Below, in pieces: positions 28,728 through 29,432 of a stretch of DNA of 29,432 bases. The DNA lies in NCBI GenBank assembly GCA_964058805.1, contig CAXKVV010000134.1, positions 1-29,432 on the forward strand. Reading direction: 5' to 3'. Source of the stretch: Schoenoplectus triqueter (Eukaryota; Streptophyta; Magnoliopsida; Poales; Cyperaceae). The translations under genes were made by a program, and so were the position numbers. Below the pieces are notes generated by a model, which was given only the letters and a program-made list of their open reading frames with translations, made no database searches and was not told the DNA's origin. Within the stretch, counting starts at the first letter, position 1; every line of letters starts with the position of its first letter.

Positions 28728-28810
28728 TGGTCCGAGGAAGAAACTCGATCCACCCCTGATTTGAGAAAAAAACTCAGGTCAGCTACCAGATGAAATTAAA
28801 ACGTGTTTGA
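28728..28810. repeat. Duplicated block C, copy 2
   Basis: This matches 15745-15805 (ctcaggtcagct.ccagatgaaatta.aacgtgttt). A short internal echo (gaaactcgatccacccctgatttgag) makes this copy slightly longer. From 28811 to the window end (29432) I see only AT-rich sequence without a supported gene. Confidence 0.75.
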
Positions 28811-29432
28811 CCTCCTCCTCCTCACCTCTGTTCTTATCCGAAAACTCTATATTTGGAGTTCAATTTTTTCAATTATATTTCCTCATTTAACTCCATTTTT
28901 AATTCTGATTGTGGCAAACATCATCATTTCAAGAGGAAAATACACAACACCCCAGATTCCTTGCATCATATGATTTTCGTAAGATATCATTTTTCAGTAT
29001 TTATATCTCTAATTTTAATTTGATTATTTTAGTTTCAGTTAGAATAAGTAGTGCAAAGGTTAATTAATTTTGCGTACGCATGTTAAAAAATATTTTTATT
29101 AAGTAGCAGCAACAGCTGCCATTTTATTAACTAGTATATTAAACAAATTATTTAATTTCAATGGTATATCAAGATGAAGAGCTTTTGTAATCACATATTA
29201 ATGTGTACAGTCTATGAGTGATTAAAGAATTTAATGATTGTATATAATATAGTCTAAGTATGTAATGTAGCCCATATATAAATACAAAATGGTTAAGCGT
29301 AGTCTATAAAGGGTTCGACTTTTGAATCTGGCCGGCTAGCTCTTCAAAAAATTAGGCCCTCATAAGTCTATCTTGACCCTTTTTAATTGTAAGGGCCGGA
29401 TTTTTCAATGATCGAACTCAATTTCTAAAAAC

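Noticed and set aside
29310..29330. gggttcgac word like a tRNA T-arm
   Set aside because: No matching acceptor stem, D-arm or anticodon arm can be folded around it.

Overview
This is nuclear DNA of a flowering plant. It is AT-rich, holds one intron-containing cysteine-rich receptor-like kinase (CRK, DUF26 family) gene, and is otherwise mostly non-autonomous transposons and diverged duplications. The species cannot be fixed from the sequence.

Region 1 (about 1-7100) is the CRK gene on the minus strand. Six exons can be joined in frame at GT-AG junctions: signal peptide plus two DUF26 domains (7028-6053), transmembrane segment (2361-2239), and four kinase exons (2152-1974, 1788-1578, 1132-895, 779-629). 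They encode 626 residues with all catalytic kinase motifs present. The usual seventh exon, the kinase C-terminus, is not found before the window edge. At that place a GGTCCG-rich element fills intron 6 and runs off the left end. Intron 1 is about 3.7 kb and carries a foldback element, tandem repeats and a GC-rich gene-like island.

Region 2 (about 7100-18400) is the gene's 5' flank and intergenic DNA. It holds a complete 1.37-kb hAT-like element with an 8-bp target duplication, a possible 5' end of a split gene, a relic of copia gag, three foldback elements (two of one family counting the intron 1 copy), an 82-bp tandem array and a 250-bp hAT-like element.

Region 3 (about 18400-29432) holds a fragment with a conserved-looking protein C-terminus, a second copy of the 13.3-kb block, a long foldback element, further hAT-like insertions (20507, 24103, 27021, 27840), a GC-rich 34-36 bp minisatellite, a direct duplication (22.3 kb and 25.2 kb) and a second, split copy of the 14.6-15.8 kb block.

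Two themes stand out. First, at least four short elements have hAT-type ends and perfect 8-bp target duplications; several have interiors made almost only of a short GC-rich motif, different in each element. Second, blocks of non-coding DNA occur twice in the window, and comparing copies reveals insertions, including a natural empty site for one transposon. No tRNA, rRNA or CRISPR array was seen.
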